Shown: piece after piece, positions 26,427-35,532 of the stretch
Layout of the letters: every line of letters begins with the position of its first letter
How positions within the stretch are numbered: position 1 is the stretch's first letter
Source: CAZLRH01 sp964562015
GTDB taxonomy: Bacteria; Verrucomicrobiota; Verrucomicrobiia; Opitutales; JABDGR01
Assembly: GCA_964562015.1 (NCBI GenBank)
Contig: CAZLRH010000001.1
Coordinates: forward strand, 310,001-374,000
Direction of reading: 5' to 3'
DNA length: 64,000 nucleotides
Notes under the pieces: model-generated
Told to the model about the DNA's origin: nothing
What the model saw: the letters and a program-made list of their open reading frames with translations, nothing else
The model's database searches: none
Program-made: the position numbers and the translations under genes

Positions 26427-29400
26427 ATGAACAAGAAGAAACTTCTAATTTCCGCGTCGCTGCTCATCATGTCCCTCGCGCTGGCCTCGTCGTCGGCATG
26501 GGGGCAACAGGACCCGCTGGTGGATGGTTTCACTGCACCGCCGGATTCTGCCAAGACCCATGTTTGGTGGCATTGGATGAACGGCAATGCCTCCAAGGCG
26601 GGCATCACGGCAGACTTGGAAGCGTTAAAGCGCATCGGCATCGGCGGGGCACACCTGGCCCAGGTCGGATTGACCGGGCGCGGGGCGGTGCCCTATGGCA
26701 CGCCGCAAAATACCGAATTGGTGCAATTCGCGATTCAGGAGGCCGCGCGGCTTAAACTCGACTTAGTCATGTTTAACTGTCCGGGCTGGTCCTCCAGCGG
26801 CGGGCCGTGGGTCACGCCGGACAAATCGATGAAGGTGCTGGTGTTTACCGACACGCCGGTGATCGGTGGACAAACCGTAAACCTGGTGCTGGCACAGCCG
26901 CAAGCGAAGCTAGACTTTTACAAAGACGCCTTCGTGCTGGCGTACCCGACGCCTGCGGCGGACGTCCATGTACAGCCTTTTAACAATGGCGGCGGAAACA
27001 ACGGCGGGGGCGGCGGTGGGCCCGGCGGCACGCCCGTGGTGGGAGGGGACAACAACGTTCAGGGGATTGATCCAACAAAAGTCATCGACCTCACCGCCAG
27101 CATGAACGCCCAAGGTCAGTTGAACTGGAGCGCCCCGGCGGGTAATTGGACCGTGATGCGCATCGGCTTTACGACCAATGGAAGAACCAACTCACCGGCA
27201 CCCGACGGTGGCACGGGTCTGGAGGTGGACAAGTTCAGCAAAGAGGCGCTGGATTTCCACTTCGAGGCCTTCTTCAAGCCGTTTTATGATCAGCTCAAAC
27301 GGGTGGGCGCCCGAGGCGGCGCGCTGATCGACAGCTACGAGGTCGGCAGCCAGACTTGGACCGACAAATTTCCCGAGGAATTCAAGAAGCGCCGCGGCTA
27401 TGACATCACGTCTTACATGCCGCTGATGGCCGCCGGGCGCGTGGTCGGCAACTCCGAAATCTCGCAGCGGTTCCTGTGGGATATCCGCAAAACCCAGGCC
27501 GAACTCATGGACGAATATTACTACGGCCACTTTACGGAGTTGTGCCACCAGCACGGGCTCATTTCCTATATTGAGCCGTACAACACGGTGAATTTCGATG
27601 AGGAGCTTGTGGGCGCCCTTGCTGACCTTCCCATGGGAGAATTCTGGCAGGGCAAGACTCCCAACCGCAGCATCAGGTTGGTGGCCTCGGCGGCCCATGT
27701 GGGGGGCAGGCACATCATGGGGGCAGAGTCGTTCACCAGCACGTCTAAATGGTCGGAGTCGCCCTATTCGCTCAAGAGCTTGGGCGACCTGACGTGGTCG
27801 ATGGGGCTTAACAAGTTCATTCTCCACGAGTTCGCCATGCAGCCCAATACCGACCCGTCGGTTTCCCCCGGTATGACCTTGGGACCTTACGGCGGATTCT
27901 TCACCCGCAACAATACGTGGTTTGAACCCAGCAAGGCGTGGCAATCTTACAATGCCCGCGGGCAGTTTTTGCTGCAGCAGGGCGTGTTCTCCGGCCACCT
28001 GGCCTACTTCGTCGGTGAAGACTCTCCGGTGCGCTCACCGGATATGGACTCGATCAACCCCGCACCGCCAGCCGGCTATGGTGCGGACACCATCGACATT
28101 CAATCGCTGCGAACGCGCGTCAAGATCGTCGACGGCAAAATGACCTTTCCCGACGGCCTGACCTATCGCGCGCTGGTGCTGCCGACTACCGTTCGCACGA
28201 TGACAGTCGAAACCGCCCAAAACTTGCATGATCTGGTGAACGCCGGCATGACCCTGGTGGTGGCCGGTCCCAAACCCGAGCGCACCAGCAGCCTCATGAA
28301 TTATCCCAATGGCGATGCCGCGGTGGCACGGTTGACCAGCGATATCTGGGGCAATCTGGACGGCACCAGTGTCACCGAGCACGCTCTGGGCCAGGGCCAC
28401 GTTTACTGGGGCCTGCCATTGGGCACCTTGCTGCGAGACAAACTGGGTGAAAAGCCCGACTTTGAAATGACTTCTCGTTCGGGAAACGCGGACATCAACT
28501 ACATCCACAAACATGCCGGCGATGCAGAGATTTATTTCGTGGCCAATCACGGCCAAAAGTCTGAGGAGCTGGTCTGCACGTTCAATGTCGCGGGCAAACA
28601 GCCGGAGTTCTGGGACGCGGTGTCGGGCCAGCGCGTCACGGCCTGCGTGTATGATGCGGTCGATGGCCGCACGCGCCTGCCACTGCAACTTTCCCCCGCG
28701 GGTTCCATCTTCGTGGTCTTCCGTCAGGCGGCGCCGGCGTCACATATCACGTCCATCAGCCGCGACAACAAGGTGCTCGTGGGCGGGACTCCCTTCGCGG
28801 CCCCTGCGGCACGCGGGACAGACGGAGGCGGTCGCAATACGATTTGGGGCGGCAACTTTATTCCGGCGCCCCCGGCCGAGGCGCCCGTGCCGGTGGAAAT
28901 TGCCACGGCTTCCACGCCGCTGGCGTTTGAGAACGGCACCTTCGCCCTGCTCAGGTCTGACGGGCAGACCCAGTCCAGGCAGATCACCAATATCGCCCAG
29001 CCAGTCGAAGTCACCGGCGCGTGGCACGTGACCTTCCCGCCGAATCTTGGCGCACCGCCAGCGGCCGATTTTGCCCAGCTCGCAGATTGGTCACAGTCCT
29101 CTGACAATGGAGTAAAGTACTTCTCCGGCACGGCTACTTATACGCGTAAACTCAACGTTGCTGACGACCGGCTGGGAAATGGCCAGCGGCTCTTCCTGGA
29201 CCTCGGTCGGGTGCAGGTGCTGGCGCAAGTCCTGGTCAACGGCCATGACTTGGGCGTTGTCTGGACTGCGCCATTCCGCGTGGACGTTACCGACGCGGTT
29301 CATGCCGGCGACAACGACCTGGAAGTCCGCGTGACCAACCTTTGGCCCAACCGTCTCATTGGTGACGAGCAAGTTGCGGGCAACATTGGCGGCGGCGCCG

Positions 29401-29603
29401 GCGGACGCGCAGCCGCAGGCGCGGGTGGGGGTCGTGGACGAGGCGCCCCGATTCCGGATTGGTACATCCAAGGCCAGCCCAGGCCAGCAGGTCCGCGAAT
29501 TACCTACACGGTGACGCACTACTACAACGCGACCGACCCGCTGCTGGAGTCCGGCTTGATTGGACCGGTCATGCTGCGCTCGGCTGTGGCTGTGGCACCC
29601 TAA
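26427..29603 (+). CDS. Secreted alpha-L-rhamnosidase-like protein, GH106
   Basis: 1058 residues from the ATG at 26427 (TTG at 26421 adds two). After the signal peptide the GH106 signature is unmistakable: VWWHWMNGNASKAGITADLEA and KRIGIGGAHLAQV. Barrel motifs include DSYEVGSQTWTDKFPEEFKK and HGLISYIEPYN. The C-terminal third holds a beta-galactosidase-like jelly roll (FSGTATYTRKLNV, LFLDLGRVQVLAQVLVNG, NDLEVRVTNLWPNRLIGDEQ). There are two glycine-rich insertions, near residues 189-210 and 985-1010; the second is Arg/Gly-rich. The protein likely removes rhamnose from pectic or similar polysaccharide together with GH78 and the esterases. Confidence 0.92.
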   Translation: MNKKKLLISASLLIMSLALASSSAWGQQDPLVDGFTAPPDSAKTHVWWHWMNGNASKAGITADLEALKRIGIGGAHLAQVGLTGRGAVPYGTPQNTELVQFAIQEAARLKLDLVMFNCPGWSSSGGPWVTPDKSMKVLVFTDTPVIGGQTVNLVLAQPQAKLDFYKDAFVLAYPTPAADVHVQPFNNGGGNNGGGGGGPGGTPVVGGDNNVQGIDPTKVIDLTASMNAQGQLNWSAPAGNWTVMRIGFTTNGRTNSPAPDGGTGLEVDKFSKEALDFHFEAFFKPFYDQLKRVGARGGALIDSYEVGSQTWTDKFPEEFKKRRGYDITSYMPLMAAGRVVGNSEISQRFLWDIRKTQAELMDEYYYGHFTELCHQHGLISYIEPYNTVNFDEELVGALADLPMGEFWQGKTPNRSIRLVASAAHVGGRHIMGAESFTSTSKWSESPYSLKSLGDLTWSMGLNKFILHEFAMQPNTDPSVSPGMTLGPYGGFFTRNNTWFEPSKAWQSYNARGQFLLQQGVFSGHLAYFVGEDSPVRSPDMDSINPAPPAGYGADTIDIQSLRTRVKIVDGKMTFPDGLTYRALVLPTTVRTMTVETAQNLHDLVNAGMTLVVAGPKPERTSSLMNYPNGDAAVARLTSDIWGNLDGTSVTEHALGQGHVYWGLPLGTLLRDKLGEKPDFEMTSRSGNADINYIHKHAGDAEIYFVANHGQKSEELVCTFNVAGKQPEFWDAVSGQRVTACVYDAVDGRTRLPLQLSPAGSIFVVFRQAAPASHITSISRDNKVLVGGTPFAAPAARGTDGGGRNTIWGGNFIPAPPAEAPVPVEIATASTPLAFENGTFALLRSDGQTQSRQITNIAQPVEVTGAWHVTFPPNLGAPPAADFAQLADWSQSSDNGVKYFSGTATYTRKLNVADDRLGNGQRLFLDLGRVQVLAQVLVNGHDLGVVWTAPFRVDVTDAVHAGDNDLEVRVTNLWPNRLIGDEQVAGNIGGGAGGRAAAGAGGGRGRGAPIPDWYIQGQPRPAGPRITYTVTHYYNATDPLLESGLIGPVMLRSAVAVAP

Positions 29604-29669
29604 CCGCAACTTATCAAAGCAGCGCGAGAGGCATCTCCACTGAGTACCCCAAACAGAAAAAGGAAAACT

Positions 29670-29822
29670 ATGATCAAGAAAAATCACCAAGCGCCCGATG
29701 GCAAATACCATCTGTTTGCCAACCGCTGGGACGCGTTAAAGGACACAATTAACCCCCATCACTGTACCCGGGCAACCTGCAAAAGGCAAATTCCATTCAG
29801 TTCAGTCTCGCCAATCCGCTAA
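29670..29822 (+). pseudogene. Degenerate GH43-like glycoside hydrolase fragment
   Basis: A 50-codon open frame begins MIKKNHQAPDGKYHLFANRW. The core PDGKYHLFANRWD is typical of an early strand in GH43/GH130-like five-bladed beta-propeller enzymes, in which D-GKYY-x-ASRW is common. The remaining codons match nothing and the frame stops 4 bp before the next gene. The best reading is a remnant left by deletion inside a former glycoside hydrolase gene of this locus; a genuine 50-residue protein is possible but less likely. Confidence 0.4.
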
Positions 29823-29825
29823 ATT

Positions 29826-31043
29826 ATGAATTTCCACTCTGCCATGAAAATACCTCTCTTTTTACTCCTCTTGTCGGCGCTGATTCCCACCAATGTTTTC
29901 GGCCAAGCCGCGGCCACTTCGCCAGCGGCCGGCAGCGGCGGACGCGGACGGGGCGGCCTTGCGCCGCTTATTTCACCCGACGTTCATTCCGACCGCACCG
30001 TGACCTTTCGGGTCCGCATGCCCAACGCGCAGGCTGTCAGCGTCACGGGTGCCGACTGGTCGGAAGCGCCGATACCCATGATCAAGGACGACGCGGGCCT
30101 CTGGAGCGTGACAGTCGGTCCGCTCGACCCGATTTATGCCATTTACAATTTCAGCATTGATGGTGTGACCACCCCGGACTTGAACAATCCGCGGGTCAAA
30201 CTGCGGACCAACACTGGTTCGCCGGGCAGCGTGCTCTATGTCCCGGGCAATCCGCCGGAACTTTGGGAGGCGCGCGACGTGCCGCACGGCACAGTCGAAG
30301 TCAATTGGGCCGCTTCGCCGATTCACGACGACACGCGGGCGTATAATGTCTATACGCCGCCGGGCTATGCCGCCAATGCCACCACCCGGTACCCTGTGCT
30401 TTACCTGTTGCATGGCAGCAACGGCACCCAGGACGACTGGGCCAATATTGGCCGGGCAAATTTCATTGCGGACAACCTGATTGCCGATGGCAAAGCCGTG
30501 CCGATGATCATCGTCATGACCTGGGGCCATGATGGGTTGGGCTCGTTGGCCTCCGGAAAATTTGAGCGATACCTGTTGGATGAAGTCATGCCCGCGGTGG
30601 AGAAGAAATACCGCGTGGCTCCTGGGCACGAAAACCGCGCGATTGTCGGGTATTCCATGGGCGGAGGCCAGGCGCTTAATATCGGTTTGAGCCACCTCGA
30701 CCTATTCGCGTCGGTCGGTGGATATAGCTATGCATTTTCGGCGCAGAAGTTGCAAAGCACCTATGCCGACCTGTTGAACGACCCCGCCGGCACCAATGCC
30801 AAATTAAAAGCCCTCTGGCTGGGGTCGGGACACCAGGATAAAGCGGTGGGCTTTGCCAATAACAAGCAAGTGTCGGACCTCCTTTACGACAAGGGCATCA
30901 AGCACATTTTTTTCGAGATGGATGGCGGGCACACGTTTACCGTCTGGCGCAAATGCCTGGAGGAAACACTCCCCGTCTTGTTCCAGCCCGGCGTCGTAAT
31001 GCCCGCGAAACCCACGACGCCAGCTGCGGAAAAGGGAATTTAA
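29826..31043 (+). CDS. Secreted CE1-type esterase with N-terminal E-set domain
   Basis: 405 residues (ATG 29826; an ATG at 29844 would begin right at the signal peptide MKIPLFLLLLS). A short Arg/Gly-rich linker (SGGRGRGGLAP) leads to an immunoglobulin-like E-set/CBM48-type domain (VTFRVRMPNAQAVSVTGADW). The alpha/beta-hydrolase esterase follows: YPVLYLLHGSNGTQDDW, the nucleophile GYSMGGG (S277) and the catalytic His in DGGHTFTVWR (H369). This matches bacterial feruloyl/acetyl-xylan-type esterases (PF00756). Position in the GH78/GH106 set suggests it removes acyl groups from a rhamnose-containing polysaccharide. Confidence 0.9.
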   Translation: MNFHSAMKIPLFLLLLSALIPTNVFGQAAATSPAAGSGGRGRGGLAPLISPDVHSDRTVTFRVRMPNAQAVSVTGADWSEAPIPMIKDDAGLWSVTVGPLDPIYAIYNFSIDGVTTPDLNNPRVKLRTNTGSPGSVLYVPGNPPELWEARDVPHGTVEVNWAASPIHDDTRAYNVYTPPGYAANATTRYPVLYLLHGSNGTQDDWANIGRANFIADNLIADGKAVPMIIVMTWGHDGLGSLASGKFERYLLDEVMPAVEKKYRVAPGHENRAIVGYSMGGGQALNIGLSHLDLFASVGGYSYAFSAQKLQSTYADLLNDPAGTNAKLKALWLGSGHQDKAVGFANNKQVSDLLYDKGIKHIFFEMDGGHTFTVWRKCLEETLPVLFQPGVVMPAKPTTPAAEKGI

Positions 31044-31142
31044 TTTCCCCGCTTCCGCTCGCCAAGCGACACCAAGCCCTTCCACGGATTTAACCCCCAC
31101 TCCGACCCTACCCCACCCCCGAGAAGCAAATTCCTTTCAATC

Positions 31143-32612
31143 ATGCTATCCCGAAAAATTAACCACCAGCCGTTCACAATCTGTGGTCTCGCTGCTGCGG
31201 TTCTGTGCCTTTTCATGGCTGGCCAAGCCATGGCGGCGAAAGCCAAGGTCGATTCGTTTTCGCTCGATGGCAAACCCGCTGAGGTGGTCAACACACCTGA
31301 TGCGACGGGGTTGGTTCGCAAATTTGAGGCGCCCGTGCTTAAGGTGACGCGCAGTTCGCTGCCCGAGGCGCATGGAACCGTGCTGCTGTTTCCCGGCGGC
31401 GGCTACTCGCTGCTCGATGTCTTGAATGAAGGCTCCCGCACGGCCCAAACTTTGAATAGTTTCGGCTACGACGTCGTGATGCTGGAGTACCATGTGAGCT
31501 CGGGTCCAAAAACCCGCGATCTGGCGCTGGAGGACGCCTTGACCGCCTGGCGCCTGTTGAAAGAAAAGCCCCAGGCACTCGGTGTCCACGGCAACCGCTC
31601 AATTCTGATGGGTTATTCGGCGGGCGGGCACCTCGCGGCGCGCGTCGTCCAAAATTTGCCCGCTGACCAACAGCCGGACGATGTGGTGCTGGTCTATCCC
31701 GCCTACCTCGACGAACATGCCCCGGATTCCACTATCTCGCTGGTGCAGCCGCCGAAGGCTCCGAAGTCGCGTCTCTATGCGTTGATGGCGGCAGACGACC
31801 GGGCCGCGTGGGTGAAGGGGTGCAACGACTATGTGGATGCCTGGCAAAAGACCGGCGGCAGCGACGCCATCTTCTTTAAATTCCCGAGCGGCGGCCACGG
31901 GTTTGGCATGAAACCCGAGCTGACGGGCGACCTTGCGCAATGGCCGGAAATCCTCAACTATTTTTTGGAGAATGGCCCGAAGCCGGGCGTCGGTCCTTTC
32001 AATACCGTGCTGCCCTGGTACCTGCAAAACCAGAAGGGACGCCTCGCCGCTTTTGAAAAAGATAAAACCAAGGATCAGGGCGCGGTAGTCTTTCTCGGCG
32101 ACTCCATCACGGCCAAGTGGAATTTGGCTGAAGCTTTCCCCGACTTAAAAGTCGCCAACCGCGGTATTTCCGGCGACACCACCCGCGGAATGTTCTGTCG
32201 TATTCAGGAGCATGTCCTTAACGAGCATCCCAAGGCGATCGTATTCATGGGTGGCATCAACGATTTCACCCAGCAACCGCAAGGAACTCCCCAACTTATT
32301 GCGGCCAACGTACGCTCCATTCTCGAGCAAATCCGCGCCTCCGACCCCAACACTCCCGTGTTCGTCTGCGAAATTCTTCCGAGCCACGTGGCGACGGCTG
32401 AAATCCTTCACGCCACCAACGCCGCGGTGGACAAAGTCATCGGGGATTTCCCAAATGCCCACCGGGTCAAGACCTATGAGGCTTTCCTCAATGCCGACGG
32501 CACGCAAAACAAGTCCCTGTTTCTTGACGGCACTCATCCGAATCCGGAAGGTTATGTCGTCTGGCAAAATATCCTGAAGCCGGAACTCGCCAAGTTCGCT
32601 CCGGGCAATTGA
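31143..32612 (+). CDS. Two-domain esterase: alpha/beta hydrolase fused to SGNH hydrolase
   Basis: 489 residues with an N-terminal signal region. The first half is an alpha/beta hydrolase of the BD-FAE/acetyl-xylan-esterase type: TVLLFPGGGYSLLD (oxyanion strand), MGYSAGGHLAA with S159 as nucleophile, and a His in SGGHGFGMKPE. The second half (from about residue 310) is an SGNH hydrolase with all blocks: LGDSITAKW (S321), NRGISGDTT, FMGGINDF and DGTHPNPEGY (D462, H465). Both active sites look intact. One polypeptide could remove acetyl groups at different positions on the same glycan. The next esterase gene starts at or just behind this stop codon. Confidence 0.9.
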   Translation: MLSRKINHQPFTICGLAAAVLCLFMAGQAMAAKAKVDSFSLDGKPAEVVNTPDATGLVRKFEAPVLKVTRSSLPEAHGTVLLFPGGGYSLLDVLNEGSRTAQTLNSFGYDVVMLEYHVSSGPKTRDLALEDALTAWRLLKEKPQALGVHGNRSILMGYSAGGHLAARVVQNLPADQQPDDVVLVYPAYLDEHAPDSTISLVQPPKAPKSRLYALMAADDRAAWVKGCNDYVDAWQKTGGSDAIFFKFPSGGHGFGMKPELTGDLAQWPEILNYFLENGPKPGVGPFNTVLPWYLQNQKGRLAAFEKDKTKDQGAVVFLGDSITAKWNLAEAFPDLKVANRGISGDTTRGMFCRIQEHVLNEHPKAIVFMGGINDFTQQPQGTPQLIAANVRSILEQIRASDPNTPVFVCEILPSHVATAEILHATNAAVDKVIGDFPNAHRVKTYEAFLNADGTQNKSLFLDGTHPNPEGYVVWQNILKPELAKFAPGN

Positions 32613-32629
32613 TTAACCTCCTCCGAAAA

Positions 32630-33703
32630 ATGCAAATTCCATCAATGATGAACCATGCCAGTGAATTCTCGAGCACCTCGGTCGCCAGCGCGATCGACCG
32701 TTGCTCATCAATTGGGAAATGGCGTTTCGCGAGTGGCATCGCGTTCACGCTGGTCGCGCTCGCCACCTCGGTCGGTGCAGCGGAGCCTCCGGCGACCACA
32801 CCGCCACCAGCCGACCGACCCGTTGCGCAACGCCCCGCAGCCACGCTTAGCAACGTCCCCTATGGCGATCACCCGCGCCAAGTGCTGGATTTCTGGAAGG
32901 CACCCAGCACGAAGCCAACGCCGGTGGTCATCCACATCCACGGGGGCGGTTGGGAAGCGGGCAGTAAGGGATTCGTCCCCGGCACTGCAGAGTTTCTCGC
33001 GGCCGGAATATCGGTGGTCTCGATCAGCTATCGGTACACCTGGCAGGCGCAGGCCGATGGGGTGAGCCCACCGGTCTCGGCCCCGCTGCACGATGCCGCC
33101 AGGGCGCTGCAGTTTGTGCGCAGCAAGGCCGCAGAATGGAACATCGACAAGACACGCATCGGCGCCACCGGCAGTTCAGCCGGCGCCTGCAGCAGCCTGT
33201 GGCTGGCGTTCCACGACGACATGGCCGACCCTAAAAGCGCAGATCCAGTCGCTCGTGAATCAACGCGGCTTTTCTGCGCGGCGGTGGACACCGCCCAGAC
33301 CTCTTTGGATCCGCAGCAGATGAAGGAGTGGACACCCAACAGCCGCTATGGAGCCCACGCTTTCGGTTTTGCCGAGGCGAGCGCCACGCATGCTCGCTCA
33401 CAGGATGCGATGTTCGCCGACTTTCTGGCCCACCGAAACGACGTTCTGCCATGGATCAAAGAATACTCGCCGATCGAACACGTCACCCGCGATGACCCGC
33501 CGATCTACATGATCTATCCGGCTGCCCCTAGCCTTGGTCAGCCCCAACCGGATCCAACGCATACCGCGAATTTCGGCGTGAAGTTGCAGGAAAAGCTCAA
33601 GTCGTTGAACGTAGAATGTGAGTTGGTCTATCCGGGCGCGCCTGACGTCAAACACCTAAGCATCGCAGTTTATTTGATCGAAAAGCTGCGGCTCGCGCCT
33701 TGA
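32630..33703 (+). CDS. Secreted alpha/beta hydrolase (BD-FAE-like esterase)
   Basis: About 357 residues. The start is uncertain: TTG at 32609 overlaps the previous stop, and ATG codons occur at 32630, 32645 and 32648. A membrane-spanning or signal segment (FASGIAFTLVALATSVGAA) precedes a Pro-rich linker. The catalytic domain has the oxyanion motif VIHIHGGGWEAG and the nucleophile GSSAGACSSLW; the acid/His pair is probably in the late DDPPIYMIYP and DVKHLSIA segments. It is the last gene of the rhamnosidase/esterase set; repetitive non-coding DNA follows. Substrate likely an acyl group on the same polysaccharide (inference). Confidence 0.85.
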   Translation: MQIPSMMNHASEFSSTSVASAIDRCSSIGKWRFASGIAFTLVALATSVGAAEPPATTPPPADRPVAQRPAATLSNVPYGDHPRQVLDFWKAPSTKPTPVVIHIHGGGWEAGSKGFVPGTAEFLAAGISVVSISYRYTWQAQADGVSPPVSAPLHDAARALQFVRSKAAEWNIDKTRIGATGSSAGACSSLWLAFHDDMADPKSADPVARESTRLFCAAVDTAQTSLDPQQMKEWTPNSRYGAHAFGFAEASATHARSQDAMFADFLAHRNDVLPWIKEYSPIEHVTRDDPPIYMIYPAAPSLGQPQPDPTHTANFGVKLQEKLKSLNVECELVYPGAPDVKHLSIAVYLIEKLRLAP

Positions 33704-34194
33704 CCGTGAGTGATTGGACCGGTCATACTGCGTTCGGCAGAGGCTCTGGCACGATAGCCGCCCCGGTCTGCCGTTGCACTTAAGGCATTATACGGCTCGA
33801 TTCTGCTAACAACATCGGCAAGATCTGGAGGAAAATGGGCTTGAGGGTGGCCTACGTCTGTTGCCATCAGCCTGTCCCTCGGTTTTCGCAAAACTCTCCA
33901 TTCTTTTGCAAATGGCCGCATATCAATCACTAAAGTCAAATGGCAAAAAGGAGGAGTAGCTCCCTGGTTATGCCCGCGTCTAGATTTCTTGAGTATTTAT
34001 TGTAGGGCAAGTTAATAAAATACGTGGATGGCAAAATGCCACCTCAACGAGGAAATGTATTTGACCAGGACTTTAATTAATATCAAAATATAATATTACA
34101 TACAGATCATTTAAATGAGGGTGAGCATTGGTCCGAATTACCGCCCCCGCGGGGTGGCAATAACGCTGAGGCGGGCGGGCGCCGGCCAGCTTTC
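33704..34194. other. Gene-free region holding direct repeat A
   Basis: 491 bp without a credible gene. It contains the direct repeat at 33841-33960, a tail similar to the palindromic repeats (CCTGGTTATGCCCGCG at about 33963), and an AT-rich stretch from about 33990 to 34110. A short minus-strand frame over 33670-33939 is not supported. Confidence 0.6.
33841..33960 (+). repeat. Direct repeat, copy A
   Basis: 120 bp aligned without gaps to 35789-35908 with about nine differences; the right 60 bp (from CGCAAAACTCTCC onward) are nearly identical. Weaker similarity extends left to about 33794 (GGCTCGATT, matching 35741). The two copies flank the gene at 34195-35532 in the same orientation. Confidence 0.9.
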
Positions 34195-35532
34195 CTATTT
34201 GGCCGGTGAGACTGTTTCAGTGGTGGGCGTGGCGGCCAGGTCAACTTCCTGGCCGTCGGCGATGGCACGGATGGTTTTGCGCGCCTTGAGGTCTATCCAA
34301 ACGGTGCCGGTTTTCCCGTTGTAGACGTTATTCAAGTCGAGTTGCAAGATACCATCGGTAAGATCCATGTCCTTGACTACGAGCCACGCAATTTTCCCTG
34401 CTCTGTCCGCGAAGAGCGGGCTGCTCGTGGGCAGGCGAAGGTCTAGGCGGGTCATCAGCGAACGCTCAACGAAATCAATCTGATCGTCGAACTTTTGCGT
34501 TTCGGCCCACTTTTCGATTTGGTCGGCGGCGGCAGTGAAGCCGCCGTTATTGGATACCGCGAGGTAGCACTTGAAGAGGTTCAGGTGCTCGTCGCTGGAA
34601 TCGCGAAAGGACAATACACAGCCGAAAACACCGTCATCAGTTGCAAGAAAAAACTCCATGCCATCGGGAACAAAATAGAACTGTTTGGCGGTTGGCGCTT
34701 CGATAGCCACAAAACCGTAGGGTCTTATGCCGCCGAGCATTGTGTAGCTGGCTTTGGCGGTAATGGTGTCGGTATGACTTGGGTGCGCGGGCGGCCCTTT
34801 TGTTCCCGCGCTGAGCAGCTTGACCGATTTATCACGCCAGGCCGGCGGTATCGGAAACGGCTGGCCGTCGGCGGTGGCGCGGATGACCTTTTGCGAGAAC
34901 TTTTTCTGGTTGCTCAAATCCACCCAAAAACTCGCGGTCTGTTTGCTGTTTGGATTTTGCAGATCAAAGTGCAGGATGCCGTTGGTGTAATCAACACTGG
35001 TGACTGTCATGGCGATTTCATTGGAAGCCATGGGGGCTTCGAAGAAAAACCATTCCGGCGCGGCGGCGCGCAAGTCAACTCTGCGGTAAAGTTCTACATA
35101 TTCAAACATGCTGGGATTGGGGAACTTTCTTTCAAACGCGGTGGTGGCGTCGCCCTCGTCCACACTGCCGTCAACTTCAAGCAGGCTAGTCATATAACCG
35201 AGGGCACTCCCGCCTAGGCCAATGCCGACCATGCCCGTGGGAGTGGAAAGGTAATAGGTGTTGCGATTCAGGAAGCACAGTTTCTTGGTGTTTGGGTCAC
35301 GCAAGGCGACGACTGCAAATTCCAAACGAGACGGACTGGTGCCGTAGTCTTGCTCGCGCGCAGGAATTTCTTTGATTCCGGCGTTTTCTGGCAAGACGAT
35401 TTCGGCCGTGATGTTGTGCCACGGCTTCACGATTATCTCCGGCGGGGGGATCGAAGCCGCCGCCCCAGCGGTTTGCGGCCCCGCGAAGGAAAGCGCCAAG
35501 AGCGCGGCCAAGTAAAACGCAAATCGTGTCAT
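34195..35532 (-). CDS. Secreted protein of unknown function with internal duplication
   Basis: 445 residues from the ATG at 35532, which gives a signal peptide (MTRFAFYLAALLALSFAG). The mature protein contains two related beta segments: SVDYTNGILHFDLQNP...FWVDLSNQKK...ATADGQPF in the middle and DMDLTDGILQLDLNNV...VWIDLKARKT...AIADGQEV at the end, so a domain of roughly 60 residues is duplicated. No known family or catalytic motif is recognised. The gene sits alone between two ~120-bp direct repeats (33841-33960 and 35789-35908), hinting that the segment was duplicated or inserted as a unit. Confidence 0.65.
   Translation of the reverse strand: MTRFAFYLAALLALSFAGPQTAGAAASIPPPEIIVKPWHNITAEIVLPENAGIKEIPAREQDYGTSPSRLEFAVVALRDPNTKKLCFLNRNTYYLSTPTGMVGIGLGGSALGYMTSLLEVDGSVDEGDATTAFERKFPNPSMFEYVELYRRVDLRAAAPEWFFFEAPMASNEIAMTVTSVDYTNGILHFDLQNPNSKQTASFWVDLSNQKKFSQKVIRATADGQPFPIPPAWRDKSVKLLSAGTKGPPAHPSHTDTITAKASYTMLGGIRPYGFVAIEAPTAKQFYFVPDGMEFFLATDDGVFGCVLSFRDSSDEHLNLFKCYLAVSNNGGFTAAADQIEKWAETQKFDDQIDFVERSLMTRLDLRLPTSSPLFADRAGKIAWLVVKDMDLTDGILQLDLNNVYNGKTGTVWIDLKARKTIRAIADGQEVDLAATPTTETVSPAK

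Noticed and set aside
33670..33939. Minus-strand frame across direct repeat A
   Set aside because: Not preserved in the second repeat copy and without start signal or domain; it is part of non-coding repeat DNA.
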